This document shows positions 24,126 through 32,572 of a stretch of DNA of 64,000 nucleotides, piece by piece. How positions within the stretch are numbered: position 1 is the first letter of the stretch; each line of letters opens with the position of its first letter. The stretch covers positions 372,001 to 436,000 of the forward strand of contig CAVQRB010000018.1 of NCBI GenBank assembly GCA_963715055.1, written 5' to 3'. The notes under the pieces are model-generated. The model was not told where the DNA came from. It did not search any database and saw only the letters and a program-made list of their open reading frames with translations. Origin of the DNA: CAVQRB01 sp963715055 (GTDB taxonomy: Bacteria; Pseudomonadota; Alphaproteobacteria; Rhodobacterales; Rhodobacteraceae). Made by a program: the position numbers and the translations under genes.

Positions 24126-24152
24126 AACGCCTGCCCTCGGGCAGGCGTTTTC
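24126..24152 (+). terminator. Terminator of the Ser/Asn repeat gene
   Basis: AACGCCTGCC (24126-24135) pairs with GGCAGGCGTT (24140-24149) around a CTCG loop. It is followed by TTCATTT, 22 bases after the stop. Confidence 0.85.
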
Positions 24153-24189
24153 ATTTCAAGGCAATCGACGGATGGTTTCTCCTGAGCAT

Positions 24190-24900
24190 CTACCGGCGGT
24201 TTCTGGCCTCGGTTCGATACCATCCTGGCGTGGACTGGGTATTGCGGGTCACTGACTGGCGTGCCGTGCGCTCGGCTTCCGTTTCAGCACGGATCTCCGC
24301 TGGAATTTCGGCGCTATCCCTCAAGAATGGAATGACCTGCACCATGGGCGAGCCTTTTTCGATCACGTGAAGCCCGTCGGGACCCACCGGGAAAAAGGGA
24401 AAATGCACGGGAGCCTGATAGGTATCGGTGTCCACGATACCCGCGATCACCTCGAACAATCCGTTAGGCCTGTTGAGCGGGTTCACGAAAAGGCAGCTCC
24501 AGCCCGGCGGTGTGACAATGGTCCAGAAATTGTGGAACTTGCAGGCGGCGCGTGGCGCCATCGGATGCCCCCTCACCTGGTGTTCGCCGTGAAAGCTGAC
24601 GAGCGTCCGGTCGAAATCCCAGCCCGCATCGACCCGCTGCCCGTCTTCCCTGATACTCAACCTGACGGTGGCTGGCAGCGGAATCACCCATCCCGTATTC
24701 ATCGCGTCCAGAAAAGGCATGCAGCGCTTGATCGTGAGACCTGTATCGGTGGTCGCGACCTTGCCCTTGTCGACGGCAGGCAACTTGCGGAACCAATCGG
24801 GCATGTAGCCCTTTGCCGGAACCGGCGGTGCAATCACGGCTTCGTCGCCGGCCTCGCAGAGAAAGCGGATGGCTGGTTTCTGTCGGCGCAAAAAATTCAT
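24190..24900 (-). CDS. DUF6065 family protein
   Basis: Protein of 236 residues with no signal peptide. Recognisable family features are PPVPAKGYMPDWFRKLP near the start, TIKRCMPFLDAMNTGW, the HQVRGHPM segment and FHNFWTIVTPPGWSCLFVNPLNRP. The C-terminus is PMVQVIPFLRDS followed by a charged tail. The biochemical role of DUF6065 is unknown. It follows the S8 protease gene after 12 bases and has AAAGGAAAG before its ATG, so the two are probably co-transcribed. It converges on the Ser/Asn repeat gene. Confidence 0.75.
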   Translation of the reverse strand: MNFLRRQKPAIRFLCEAGDEAVIAPPVPAKGYMPDWFRKLPAVDKGKVATTDTGLTIKRCMPFLDAMNTGWVIPLPATVRLSIREDGQRVDAGWDFDRTLVSFHGEHQVRGHPMAPRAACKFHNFWTIVTPPGWSCLFVNPLNRPNGLFEVIAGIVDTDTYQAPVHFPFFPVGPDGLHVIEKGSPMVQVIPFLRDSAEIPAEIRAETEAERTARQSVTRNTQSTPGWYRTEARNRR

Positions 24901-24912
24901 GTGACTTTCCTT

Positions 24913-26427
24913 TCAGGACGGCTCATCGCAAAGCCCCTCGATGTTCAGCAGGCCCGATCCGAATGTCTCATCCGGTCCGGGTTCACCCAGATCGTTTGCA
25001 CGGGCGCGCAATGCGTTGCCCACCTCGGTGGCAGTGAGGTTCGGCTGGGCTTCGCGCAGCATGGCCGCGGCCGCCGTCACGAAGGGAACCGCAAAGGACG
25101 TACCTGTCTTCCACCGCGCGCCTGAAATGGAAGCTGCGGTCCATATATTCACACCTGGCGCCGCCAGATCGACATGAGGGCCGCGAACGGCCCGACGGTA
25201 GACCGTGCGATCGCGGTCCACTGCCGTCACGGCAAGCACCGTTTCATATGCGGCGGGAAAGGCTGGATCCGCGGCGGGGCCATCATTTCCAACCGCCGAA
25301 ACCACAACGATGTCGCGGTCCAGAACCAACCGCCGGATGGTGTCCGAGAGGACCGTGTTGTCCGGCCCTGCAAGGCTGAGGTTGAGCACCTCGATGCCTT
25401 CTTCCGACAGGGCTCCGAGTGCCGCTACGAGAGTATAGACATCGGCGCGTTCGTCGCCACCGTTGCGATAAAATGCATCTATCGCCTTGAGCCGTGCCCC
25501 CGGCACAAGCCCCGGAGAACGCGTCTTCGGATCGCCGACGAGGAGGGCAGCCACGGCCGTCCCATGGATGGCTTGCGACCGATCGAAGTTGTCCGGTCCG
25601 ATCCGGCGGACTTCAAGTTGTGCGCCGTCGAAGGTGTCATGCTCTTCGTTGATGCCGGTATCGATCATGCCGATCGTGATGCTGCTGCCACAGGAGCCTT
25701 CCCGCGAGGGAAGACTCGGCCAGTCGATGCTTTGCCGCGCAGGACAATCGGCGCCCTCGCAGTCCGCAGAGAATTCCTGTTCACTGCGGTAGAAGTGATT
25801 GAAATCAGCATTTGAACCACTTGGCAGGGCGCGCACCGCGTTGCGTGCATCGGCAAGGCTTACGTCCTCCGGGATGGAAAGCCGCCTTGGCATCACGGAA
25901 AGACCGATCGACGATGTCTCCTCGATCACCGAAAATCCCTGAGCGAGCAGCGTGCCCAGGTCATCTTCGTTCAGATCCAGAACGACGATCTCCCCGGGTG
26001 CGAACTCCGGTGGGGGCGGCGGTGGCGGTGGAGGCAGCGCGGGGCGGCGTGCCGGTTCCGCGCTTGGCCGCTGAAACAGGCGGTCGAGGAGCTGCCCCAG
26101 AGGCCGATCCGATTCACCTCGCCCATTGTCAGTGTTGCGACCTTCGCCACCCGAACTGCCTGTGTTGGAGCTGCCGCCACGATCATCGCGGTCATCGCTT
26201 CCATCGTTGCTTCCGTCGTCGCGCCCGTCGTCACTTCCGTCATCGCCCCCGTCGTCACTTCCGTCATCGCCGCCGTCGTCGCCCCCGTCATCGCCTCCGT
26301 CATCTCCACCGTCATCGTCATCTGCCCACGCCATGCCACCAGACAAGATCGGCGCGAAACCCGGCCCCAGGATTGCCGGAGCCGCAAACAAAAAAAGGAA
26401 GGCAAGGGCAACAAATCGAGTTTGCAT
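24913..26427 (-). CDS. S8 family serine protease with acidic Asp/Gly repeat
   Basis: Exported subtilisin-like protease of 504 residues. The signal peptide is residues 1-35 (ends GMAWA). Next is a DDGGDDGSDD-type repeat (about 36-80), a Pro-rich stretch and a pro-domain-like region (about 110-215). The catalytic domain has the triad Asp in IGMIDTGI, His in IHGTAVAALL and Ser in GTSFAVPFVTAA, with the oxyanion region SAVGNDG. The Asp/Gly repeat may bind calcium or keep the mature end soluble. It is divergent from an ECF sigma gene, with 103 bases between, and may belong to its regulon. Confidence 0.93.
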   Translation of the reverse strand: MQTRFVALAFLFLFAAPAILGPGFAPILSGGMAWADDDDGGDDGGDDGGDDGGDDGSDDGGDDGSDDGRDDGSNDGSDDRDDRGGSSNTGSSGGEGRNTDNGRGESDRPLGQLLDRLFQRPSAEPARRPALPPPPPPPPPEFAPGEIVVLDLNEDDLGTLLAQGFSVIEETSSIGLSVMPRRLSIPEDVSLADARNAVRALPSGSNADFNHFYRSEQEFSADCEGADCPARQSIDWPSLPSREGSCGSSITIGMIDTGINEEHDTFDGAQLEVRRIGPDNFDRSQAIHGTAVAALLVGDPKTRSPGLVPGARLKAIDAFYRNGGDERADVYTLVAALGALSEEGIEVLNLSLAGPDNTVLSDTIRRLVLDRDIVVVSAVGNDGPAADPAFPAAYETVLAVTAVDRDRTVYRRAVRGPHVDLAAPGVNIWTAASISGARWKTGTSFAVPFVTAAAAMLREAQPNLTATEVGNALRARANDLGEPGPDETFGSGLLNIEGLCDEPS

Positions 26428-26530
26428 GGCGCAGGTGTCCGCTGTGATTGCAAGTGGTGCTGAGGTTACGTTTAAGTCATGATAATATTCCGCGTCGGGA
26501 CAAAGGAAACCAACTCATCATGAGCCCGAT

Positions 26531-27022
26531 ATGACAACGGATTTCGAAAAATCACTGATCGCGGCCTTGCCGAAGCTGCGCCGCTATGCGCTCTCGAAAT
26601 GTCGCAGCCCGGATCTGGCAGATGATCTTGTGCAGATCACGGTGGAACGCGCCGTGGCCGCGCGGGAGCGTTTTTCGCCGGACACCAGTATGGACGCATG
26701 GCTGTTCCGAATTCTGCGCAATGCATGGATTGACCAGACAAGACGCAGTGCCACCCGCGGGACCGAATTGGATGTGTCGGAAATGCCGGAGGCAGCAGTC
26801 TATGACGGTGAGCGTGCTCTGGAGGCGACCTTGATGCTGCGCAAGACCGAAGCGGCGCTGCTGGAACTCTCTGCCGATCAGCAGGATGTCCTGCGCCTCG
26901 TCTGTATGGAAGAGTTGTCCTACGCGGAAGCTGCGGAGGTTTTGGGGATCCCGAAAGGCACAGTCATGAGCAGGCTCGCACGGGCGCGAATGTCCTTGGC
27001 AGAAAAGCTTGGAATTTCCTGA
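26531..27022 (+). CDS. ECF-type RNA polymerase sigma factor
   Basis: Sigma-70 family protein of 163 residues with region 2 (ALPKLRRYALSKCRSPDLADDLVQITVERAV, DAWLFRILRNAWIDQTRR) and region 4 (LSADQQDVLRLVCMEELSYAEAAEVLGIPKGTVMSRLARAR). Regions 1 and 3 are absent, as in ECF sigma factors. The anti-sigma gene starts 40 bases downstream. The divergent S8 protease and its DUF6065 partner are the obvious candidates for its targets. The stimulus is unknown. Confidence 0.93.
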   Translation: MTTDFEKSLIAALPKLRRYALSKCRSPDLADDLVQITVERAVAARERFSPDTSMDAWLFRILRNAWIDQTRRSATRGTELDVSEMPEAAVYDGERALEATLMLRKTEAALLELSADQQDVLRLVCMEELSYAEAAEVLGIPKGTVMSRLARARMSLAEKLGIS

Positions 27023-27062
27023 GCGGCAATGCGTTATCTTAATCAGACAAAGGAACAACGGC

Positions 27063-27848
27063 ATGGCAGAGCAATCCTTCCCTGATGAAGTCCTGATGGC
27101 TTATGCCGACGGAGAACTTGACGCGCAGACGGCGCAATTGCTTGAGCGCGCACTTGCGGACGATAGAGCCCTTGCGCGGCGGTTGGCGGTCTTCACCCGA
27201 ACCGGAGATGCACTGGCTCAGGCGGCGGCTGCGCGGCCTTTGGAACCGGTGCCCGATGCGCTGATGGCCCGTGTCCGTGCGACGCTCGCAGAACATGCCG
27301 CATCGGAGGTTGCGGAAAATGTCACGGCTTTCAGGCCGCGGGAACCGCAGGCGCGCGCAGCGCCTTCTCGAGGTGCAGCATGGCTACCGACGGCGATTGC
27401 GGCCAGTCTCGCTCTGGCCGTTGGCCTCGGCGCGGGTTTCGGTGCAGGTCGCATGGTGCCGGGAGAGAATACCGCGGCCTCCTTGCCGCTCGCTTTTCTG
27501 GGGACACCTGAGCTCGAAATGGCGTTGTCGGAACTACCTACCGGTGAGACACAGGAATTTCCCGGTGGCCGGGTATCGGTCATCGCGTCGTTCACGAACG
27601 CCGACAGCGAATTATGCCGCGAGTTCGAGGTGGACGATTCCGGAGGTGGAACAGTCGTGTCCGTTGTCTGCCATGACGGAGCGCAATGGCAAACGCGCCT
27701 TGCGATCGTCACGGCACCTGACGATGGTCAAACCTACGCTCCGGCATCTTCTCTTGACACGCTCGAAGCTTACCTGATCGCCACCGGGGTTCAGGCCGCG
27801 CTATCGATTGAAGAGGAGCAACGCGCCCTCGAAGCTCTTCGAAACTAG
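27063..27848 (+). CDS. Membrane anti-sigma factor
   Basis: Protein of 261 residues. The N-terminal cytoplasmic part (EVLMAYADGELDAQTAQLLERAL) is the usual anti-sigma helical domain; the zinc-binding HxxxCxxC motif is missing. One membrane helix lies at about 105-130 (WLPTAIAASLALAVGLGAGFGAG). The rest is periplasmic, with two cysteines (SELCREF, VVCHDG). ATG at 27063 has AAAGGAAC upstream; the frame extends further but without a ribosome site. It should hold the ECF sigma at the membrane until a periplasmic signal arrives. Confidence 0.88.
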   Translation: MAEQSFPDEVLMAYADGELDAQTAQLLERALADDRALARRLAVFTRTGDALAQAAAARPLEPVPDALMARVRATLAEHAASEVAENVTAFRPREPQARAAPSRGAAWLPTAIAASLALAVGLGAGFGAGRMVPGENTAASLPLAFLGTPELEMALSELPTGETQEFPGGRVSVIASFTNADSELCREFEVDDSGGGTVVSVVCHDGAQWQTRLAIVTAPDDGQTYAPASSLDTLEAYLIATGVQAALSIEEEQRALEALRN

Positions 27849-28318
27849 GTTGCAAGTTGAGCATCCGTGGAACGTGCTGCTGCGCAAGGGCGCTTCCTTC
27901 GTTCCGAATGCCACAAGCATATGTGGTTTCAGGGTCTGGTTCAGTGTTGGCTGTAGTGGCGCGGCAGGATGCCACGTTCGGAAGATCTTCTGAGGACCGG
28001 AAGCCGCCGCTCTAGACTTTGGCCTTGGGCGATCTACTGGTTCTTCTTGATCCACAGGGATGGGAAAGGCTTCTATACAGTATGATCGCGGATCGTCAGC
28101 GTCAGCGGTAATTGACGGGCAAAAGTTCTTTCTTGCCGCAGTTTGCTACATGCCATGTTTAAGACGCGCGGACCCTCAGCGCTTCCTGCGCCTACTTCCA
28201 AAAACAGATATCGAAGGGGTGTCAGTGCTTTGAAGCCATGACAGAAGTTCCGAAAGAGTTGGGGCAGCGACGCGAAAAACTGTGCACGCCACGAAAAAAT
28301 ACCCGCTCATTCATCCCT
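27849..28318. other. Gene-free stretch between the anti-sigma gene and gyrB
   Basis: These 470 bases separate two converging genes. I see no coding frame, no clear terminator with a T run and no tRNA. TGATCCACA near 28048 resembles a DnaA box with one mismatch but stands alone. GATCGCGGATCGTCAGCGTCAGCGG near 28085 is locally repetitive. Nothing else was recognised. Confidence 0.5.
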
Positions 28319-30733
28319 TTAGAAATCCAGATTGGCCACGCTGAGCGCGTTCTCCTGGATGAACTCCCGCCGCGGTTCGACCACGTCCCCCATCAGTTTG
28401 GTGAAGAGATCGTCCGCTTCCGCCATGTCGTCTACCTTCACGCGCAACAGGGTGCGAGCATCAGGATCGAGCGTCGTTTCCCAAAGCTGGTCCGGGTTCA
28501 TCTCGCCGAGACCCTTGTAGCGTTGCAGCGACAGGCCCTTCTCACCTTCCTGCAGGATCGCGTCGAGCAGGTCCATCGGGCCGTGGATCATCTGGTTGCG
28601 GTCCTTGCGCACCAGCTTGGCGGGAAGGCCGTAAACGTCCTGAAGCCCCTTGGTGAAACTGCCCGTCTTCTTCGCCTCGCCGCCGCGCAGGATGCGGCCG
28701 TCCAGCGTGCGGACTTCCTCGACACCGCGCAGGATACGCGCAAGGCGGATCCCGTGATCCTGCGTGATCCTCCCGTGCCAGCCCCGCTCGTACTCCGCCG
28801 CGATCAGGTCGAGGCGTTCAGCGACCTTGTCGGCCGTTCCCTGCAGGTCCGCATCGACGACGCCCGGTGCGAAGGCACCGGCAATCGCCGCCTGCTCGAG
28901 GATATGGCGCGGATAATGGGTCGGAAAGGCTTCCAGAACGCGTCGCATCTGGCGCGCCTGATCAACGACGCGGGCGAGATCCTGGCCCCCGATCTCCTCG
29001 CCGTTGCCCTGCTTGAGAATGGCGCCTTCTATGCCCTGCTGGACGAGGTATTCCTCCATCGCCGCCTGGTCCTTCAGGTAGACCTCCGACTTGCCGCGCG
29101 ACACCTTGTAGAGCGGCGGCTGCGCGATGTAGAGATGTCCTTTTTCGATCAGTTCGGGCATCTGGCGGTAGAAAAACGTAAGCAGCAGCGTCCGGATATG
29201 CGCCCCGTCCACGTCGGCGTCGGTCATGATGACGATCTTGTGGTAGCGCAGCTTGTCGATGTTGAATTCGTCGCGGCCGATCCCGGTGCCGAGCGCCATG
29301 ACGAGGTTGCCGATCTCCTGGCTTCCCAGCATCCGGTCGAAGCGTGCGCGTTCGACGTTCAGGATTTTTCCCTTGAGCGGCAGGATGGCCTGGGTCTGGC
29401 GATCGCGGCCCGTCTGCGCCGATCCGCCGGCGGAATCGCCCTCGACGAGGAAAACCTCGGTTTTCGACGGATCCTTCTCGGAGCAGTCCTTGAGCTTGCC
29501 GGCCAGGAAGTTCACATCCATCGCGGTCTTGCGCCGTGTCAGGTCGCGTGCCTTGCGGGCGGCTTCGCGGGCATGGGCGGCTTCGATGATCTTGCCCACG
29601 ACGATGCGTGCCTCGGCGGGGTTTTCTTCGAACCACTCGGCCAGTTTCTCGTTCACCAGCCCCTCGACGGCGGGACGCACCTCGGAGGACACGAGCTTGT
29701 CCTTGGTCTGCGAGGAGAACTTCGGATCCGGCACCTTGACGGAAAGAACGCAAGTAAGACCCTCGCGCGCGTCGTCACCGGTGAAGCTGACCTTTTCCTT
29801 CTTCGCGATCCCGCTCGACTGCGCATAGTTGTTGATCGTGCGGGTCAGTGCGCCGCGAAACCCGGCCATGTGGGTGCCGCCATCGCGCTGCGGAATGTTG
29901 TTGGTGAAGGGCAGGACGTTTTCATGATAGCTGTCGTTCCACCACATCGCGACTTCGACGCCGATGTCGTCACGCTCGCCGGTGATGAAGATCGGATCCG
30001 GCATCACGGAAGATTTGTGTCGGTCGAGATACTTCACGAACTCCTTGACCCCGCCTTCGTAAAAGAGCTCCGACCGCAGGGTTTCGGCATGGCGTTCGTC
30101 CATCAGGATGATGCGCACGCCCGAATTGAGGAAGGCCAGTTCGCGCAGCCGTTTCTCCAGTGTCTCGAAGGAGTATTCGAGGTTGGAGAAGGTCTTGGTC
30201 GAGGCCATGAACCGCACTTCCGTACCGGTACGATCGGTCGGACCCACGACGCGCAGGTGCTCGGTCGTGAAGCCGCCTTCGAAGCGGGCGAAGTGCTCCT
30301 TGCCCTCGCGCCAGATCCGCAGTTCCAGCCAGTCGGAGAGCGCATTGACGACCGATACGCCGACCCCGTGCAGACCGCCCGACACCTTGTAGGAATTGCT
30401 GTCGAATTTGCCGCCTGCGTGGAGTTGGGTCATGATGACCTCTGCGGCGGAAACGCCTTCCTCCTGGTGGATTCCGACCGGAATGCCGCGCCCGTTGTCG
30501 CTCACCGAAACCGAACTGTCATCGTGAATGGTGACGGTCACAGCGTCCGCGTGGCCCGCCAGCGCCTCGTCGATGCCGTTGTCCACCACCTCATAGACCA
30601 TGTGATGCAAACCGGAGCCATCGTCGGTGTCGCCGATATACATGCCGGGACGCTTGCGAACGGCCTCCAACCCCTTGAGAACCTTGATGGAATTCGCACC
30701 GTATTCTTCGGGCGCCTGAGCGTTGTCGGACAT
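28319..30733 (-). CDS. gyrB: DNA gyrase subunit B
   Basis: Type II topoisomerase ATPase subunit of 804 residues that, with GyrA, adds negative supercoils. The GHKL ATPase shows VLKGLEAVRKRPGMYIGDT, EVVDNGIDEALAGH, DNGRGIPVGIH and GGLHGVGVSVVNALS. The TOPRIM domain shows VEGDSAGGSAQTGRDR, PLKGKILNVE and IMTDADVDGAHIRTLLLTFF. The C-terminus has the usual YKGLGEMNPDQLWETT. The ATG at 30733 has AAGGTG upstream. Encoded at the end of the dnaA-dnaN-recF-gyrB block. Confidence 0.99.
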   Translation of the reverse strand: MSDNAQAPEEYGANSIKVLKGLEAVRKRPGMYIGDTDDGSGLHHMVYEVVDNGIDEALAGHADAVTVTIHDDSSVSVSDNGRGIPVGIHQEEGVSAAEVIMTQLHAGGKFDSNSYKVSGGLHGVGVSVVNALSDWLELRIWREGKEHFARFEGGFTTEHLRVVGPTDRTGTEVRFMASTKTFSNLEYSFETLEKRLRELAFLNSGVRIILMDERHAETLRSELFYEGGVKEFVKYLDRHKSSVMPDPIFITGERDDIGVEVAMWWNDSYHENVLPFTNNIPQRDGGTHMAGFRGALTRTINNYAQSSGIAKKEKVSFTGDDAREGLTCVLSVKVPDPKFSSQTKDKLVSSEVRPAVEGLVNEKLAEWFEENPAEARIVVGKIIEAAHAREAARKARDLTRRKTAMDVNFLAGKLKDCSEKDPSKTEVFLVEGDSAGGSAQTGRDRQTQAILPLKGKILNVERARFDRMLGSQEIGNLVMALGTGIGRDEFNIDKLRYHKIVIMTDADVDGAHIRTLLLTFFYRQMPELIEKGHLYIAQPPLYKVSRGKSEVYLKDQAAMEEYLVQQGIEGAILKQGNGEEIGGQDLARVVDQARQMRRVLEAFPTHYPRHILEQAAIAGAFAPGVVDADLQGTADKVAERLDLIAAEYERGWHGRITQDHGIRLARILRGVEEVRTLDGRILRGGEAKKTGSFTKGLQDVYGLPAKLVRKDRNQMIHGPMDLLDAILQEGEKGLSLQRYKGLGEMNPDQLWETTLDPDARTLLRVKVDDMAEADDLFTKLMGDVVEPRREFIQENALSVANLDF

Positions 30734-30811
30734 GTGATCACACCTTCGCAATTTTACGATTTTATACGATTTTCCGGCAGGAATGTCACGCGCCAGACAC
30801 AATATTTTGTG

Positions 30812-31432
30812 TCAGAGCAATGGGATCAACACACCGACGAGGATCAGCAGTGCGCCCGAGACGAGATTGATCCGTCGCAGTGTTTCCGGGGCCGTGATGA
30901 ACTTGCGGAAATGCCCGATGAAAGCCGCGAGAAACAGGTTTCCCACCAGCGGGATTGCGACCGACACGCCGATGATGGCGCAGATGTCCGGCACCGTGAC
31001 ATCGCGCAGATCAAAAAAACCGGGCAGCACGCCCATGTAGAAGAGCACGGCCTTCGGATTGCCGAGAATGGCAAGAACGCCTGCGAGAAAACCCGGCCAG
31101 AGGCCCGGACGCGTCAATCGCCGGTCGGTGCTGATTTTCTGATTGGCGTGTTTGAGAATGAGAAGGCCCATGACGATGAAGACGGCGCAGGCGACCCAGC
31201 GCAGCGCCGCCATGAACACATCGAAAACCGAAAGGATCCAGGTGATGCCGAGGATCGCCACCAGCGGCCAGAGGATATCGCCGACAGCGACGCCGAGGGC
31301 CAGGGGCCAGGCCCCGGCGAAGCCGCCCGAAAGCGCGCGGGCCATCAGGGCGAGCCAGACCGGGCCGGGTGTCAGGAAGAGAATGACCAGCGCGCCGGAG
31401 TAGAGAAGCAGCGCCGAGAGAGAGATGGTCAT
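30812..31432 (-). CDS. LysE/RhtB family amino-acid exporter
   Basis: Membrane protein of 206 residues with about six helices. The family signature LFLTPGPVWLALMARALSGG is near the N-terminus and GFLAGVLAILGNPKAVLFYMGVLPGFF in the middle. Such proteins export amino acids or related small molecules; the substrate cannot be read from sequence. Its ATG overlaps the recF stop by four bases, so it is co-translated within the replication-gene block, between recF and gyrB. Confidence 0.92.
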   Translation of the reverse strand: MTISLSALLLYSGALVILFLTPGPVWLALMARALSGGFAGAWPLALGVAVGDILWPLVAILGITWILSVFDVFMAALRWVACAVFIVMGLLILKHANQKISTDRRLTRPGLWPGFLAGVLAILGNPKAVLFYMGVLPGFFDLRDVTVPDICAIIGVSVAIPLVGNLFLAAFIGHFRKFITAPETLRRINLVSGALLILVGVLIPLL

Positions 31433-32529
31433 CGCGCCGCCACCGAAGAGATGCCATCGGCTTCCGTCACCTCGAAGTATTGCGCGCGCGGTCCAAGCGT
31501 GTCGAAGAGACCCTGTTCCGTGCCGGTCATCCAGGCCTGTGCGCCCAGCGTGACGATTTCATCGTAGAGTGCAGCGCGCCGGTCGGCGTCGAGATGGGCC
31601 GCGACTTCGTCAAGCAATACGAGGGGCGGCGCGCCCAGTTCCTGCGCCAGAGCACGCGCGTTGGCGAGAATGAGAGAGACAAGAAGCGCCTTCTGCTCGC
31701 CGGTCGAGCAATCCCGCGCAGGCACGTCCTTGGCCCTGTAGGTGCCCATAAGATCGACCCGGTGCGGCCCGATCAGCGTCCGGCCCGCCGCAAGATCCCG
31801 CGTCCGGTTCTCTGCAAGGACCGTACGCAGGTCGTCCTCGCCCCGTGGCATCTCGCCCTCGCCATGCTCGATCTCGAGATCTGCGGTCGGAAATGCTGTT
31901 GCGGCGTTTTCCTGTGCTGCGGTGATTTTCTTCAGGGCCGCAAACCGGTTCGTGGTGATCTCGGCACCGGCACTCGCCATCTGCGCCTCGAGTGCACCAT
32001 ACCATGCCGGATCGCGCACCATGTCCTTGAGGAGCCTGTTACGCTCGCGCATCGCTTTCTCATAGGTGAGCGACGCTTCGGCGTGAGAAGGCTCGAAACT
32101 CAGCGTCATGCGGTCAAGAAAGCGTCGCCGCCCATCCGCCCCCTCGATCCACAAACGGTCCATCGCCGGGATCAGCCAGAGGATGCGCGCCACCCGCCCC
32201 AGCGCCGTCTGTGCGGCAGGTTTGCCATCGATCTGGGTCTGACGGGCGGCGCCTTCCTCGGACCAGATGTCGATCTCATGGACCTGGTGCCCTGAGCGCA
32301 GTTCCGCCTGAACCTTCCAGCCAAGCGCCTCCGGTCGCCGCGTCATGTCCTGCGCACTCGAGCGGCGCAGCCCGCGACCCGGCGAAAACAGCGAGACGGC
32401 TTCGAGGATGTTGGTCTTGCCCGCACCGTTCGGCCCGAAGAGGGCGACCGGACGCGGATCAAGGGTCATCCGAGCAAGCTTGTGCGATCGGAAATGCGAC
32501 AGTTTCAGGGAAGTCAGGGCCAGCGTCAC
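31429..32529 (-). CDS. recF: DNA replication and repair protein RecF
   Basis: Gap-repair ATPase of 366 residues. The Walker A is ALFGPNGAGKTNILEAVSLFSPGRGLR. The family signature LLVSLILANARAL follows DCSTGEQKALL, and the Walker B is LVLLDEVAAHLD. It loads RecA at gaps with RecO and RecR. It follows dnaN after 43 bases and overlaps the LysE gene at its end. Length and order are standard. Confidence 0.97.
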   Translation of the reverse strand: MTLALTSLKLSHFRSHKLARMTLDPRPVALFGPNGAGKTNILEAVSLFSPGRGLRRSSAQDMTRRPEALGWKVQAELRSGHQVHEIDIWSEEGAARQTQIDGKPAAQTALGRVARILWLIPAMDRLWIEGADGRRRFLDRMTLSFEPSHAEASLTYEKAMRERNRLLKDMVRDPAWYGALEAQMASAGAEITTNRFAALKKITAAQENAATAFPTADLEIEHGEGEMPRGEDDLRTVLAENRTRDLAAGRTLIGPHRVDLMGTYRAKDVPARDCSTGEQKALLVSLILANARALAQELGAPPLVLLDEVAAHLDADRRAALYDEIVTLGAQAWMTGTEQGLFDTLGPRAQYFEVTEADGISSVAAR

Positions 32530-32572
32530 GCCAACACTCCGTGCGACGCCGCCGGCGCGGGATGGATGATGT

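Noticed and set aside
26175..26335. Separate short genes in the GAC-GGN repeat
   Set aside because: The repeat is part of the S8 protease reading frame. Open frames on the other strand are products of low complexity.
28238..31567. Very long plus-strand open frame (over 1100 codons)
   Set aside because: It lies opposite gyrB and the LysE gene. Its amino acids are rich in His, Arg and Gln as expected from the reverse reading of GC-rich coding DNA, and it contains no domain.
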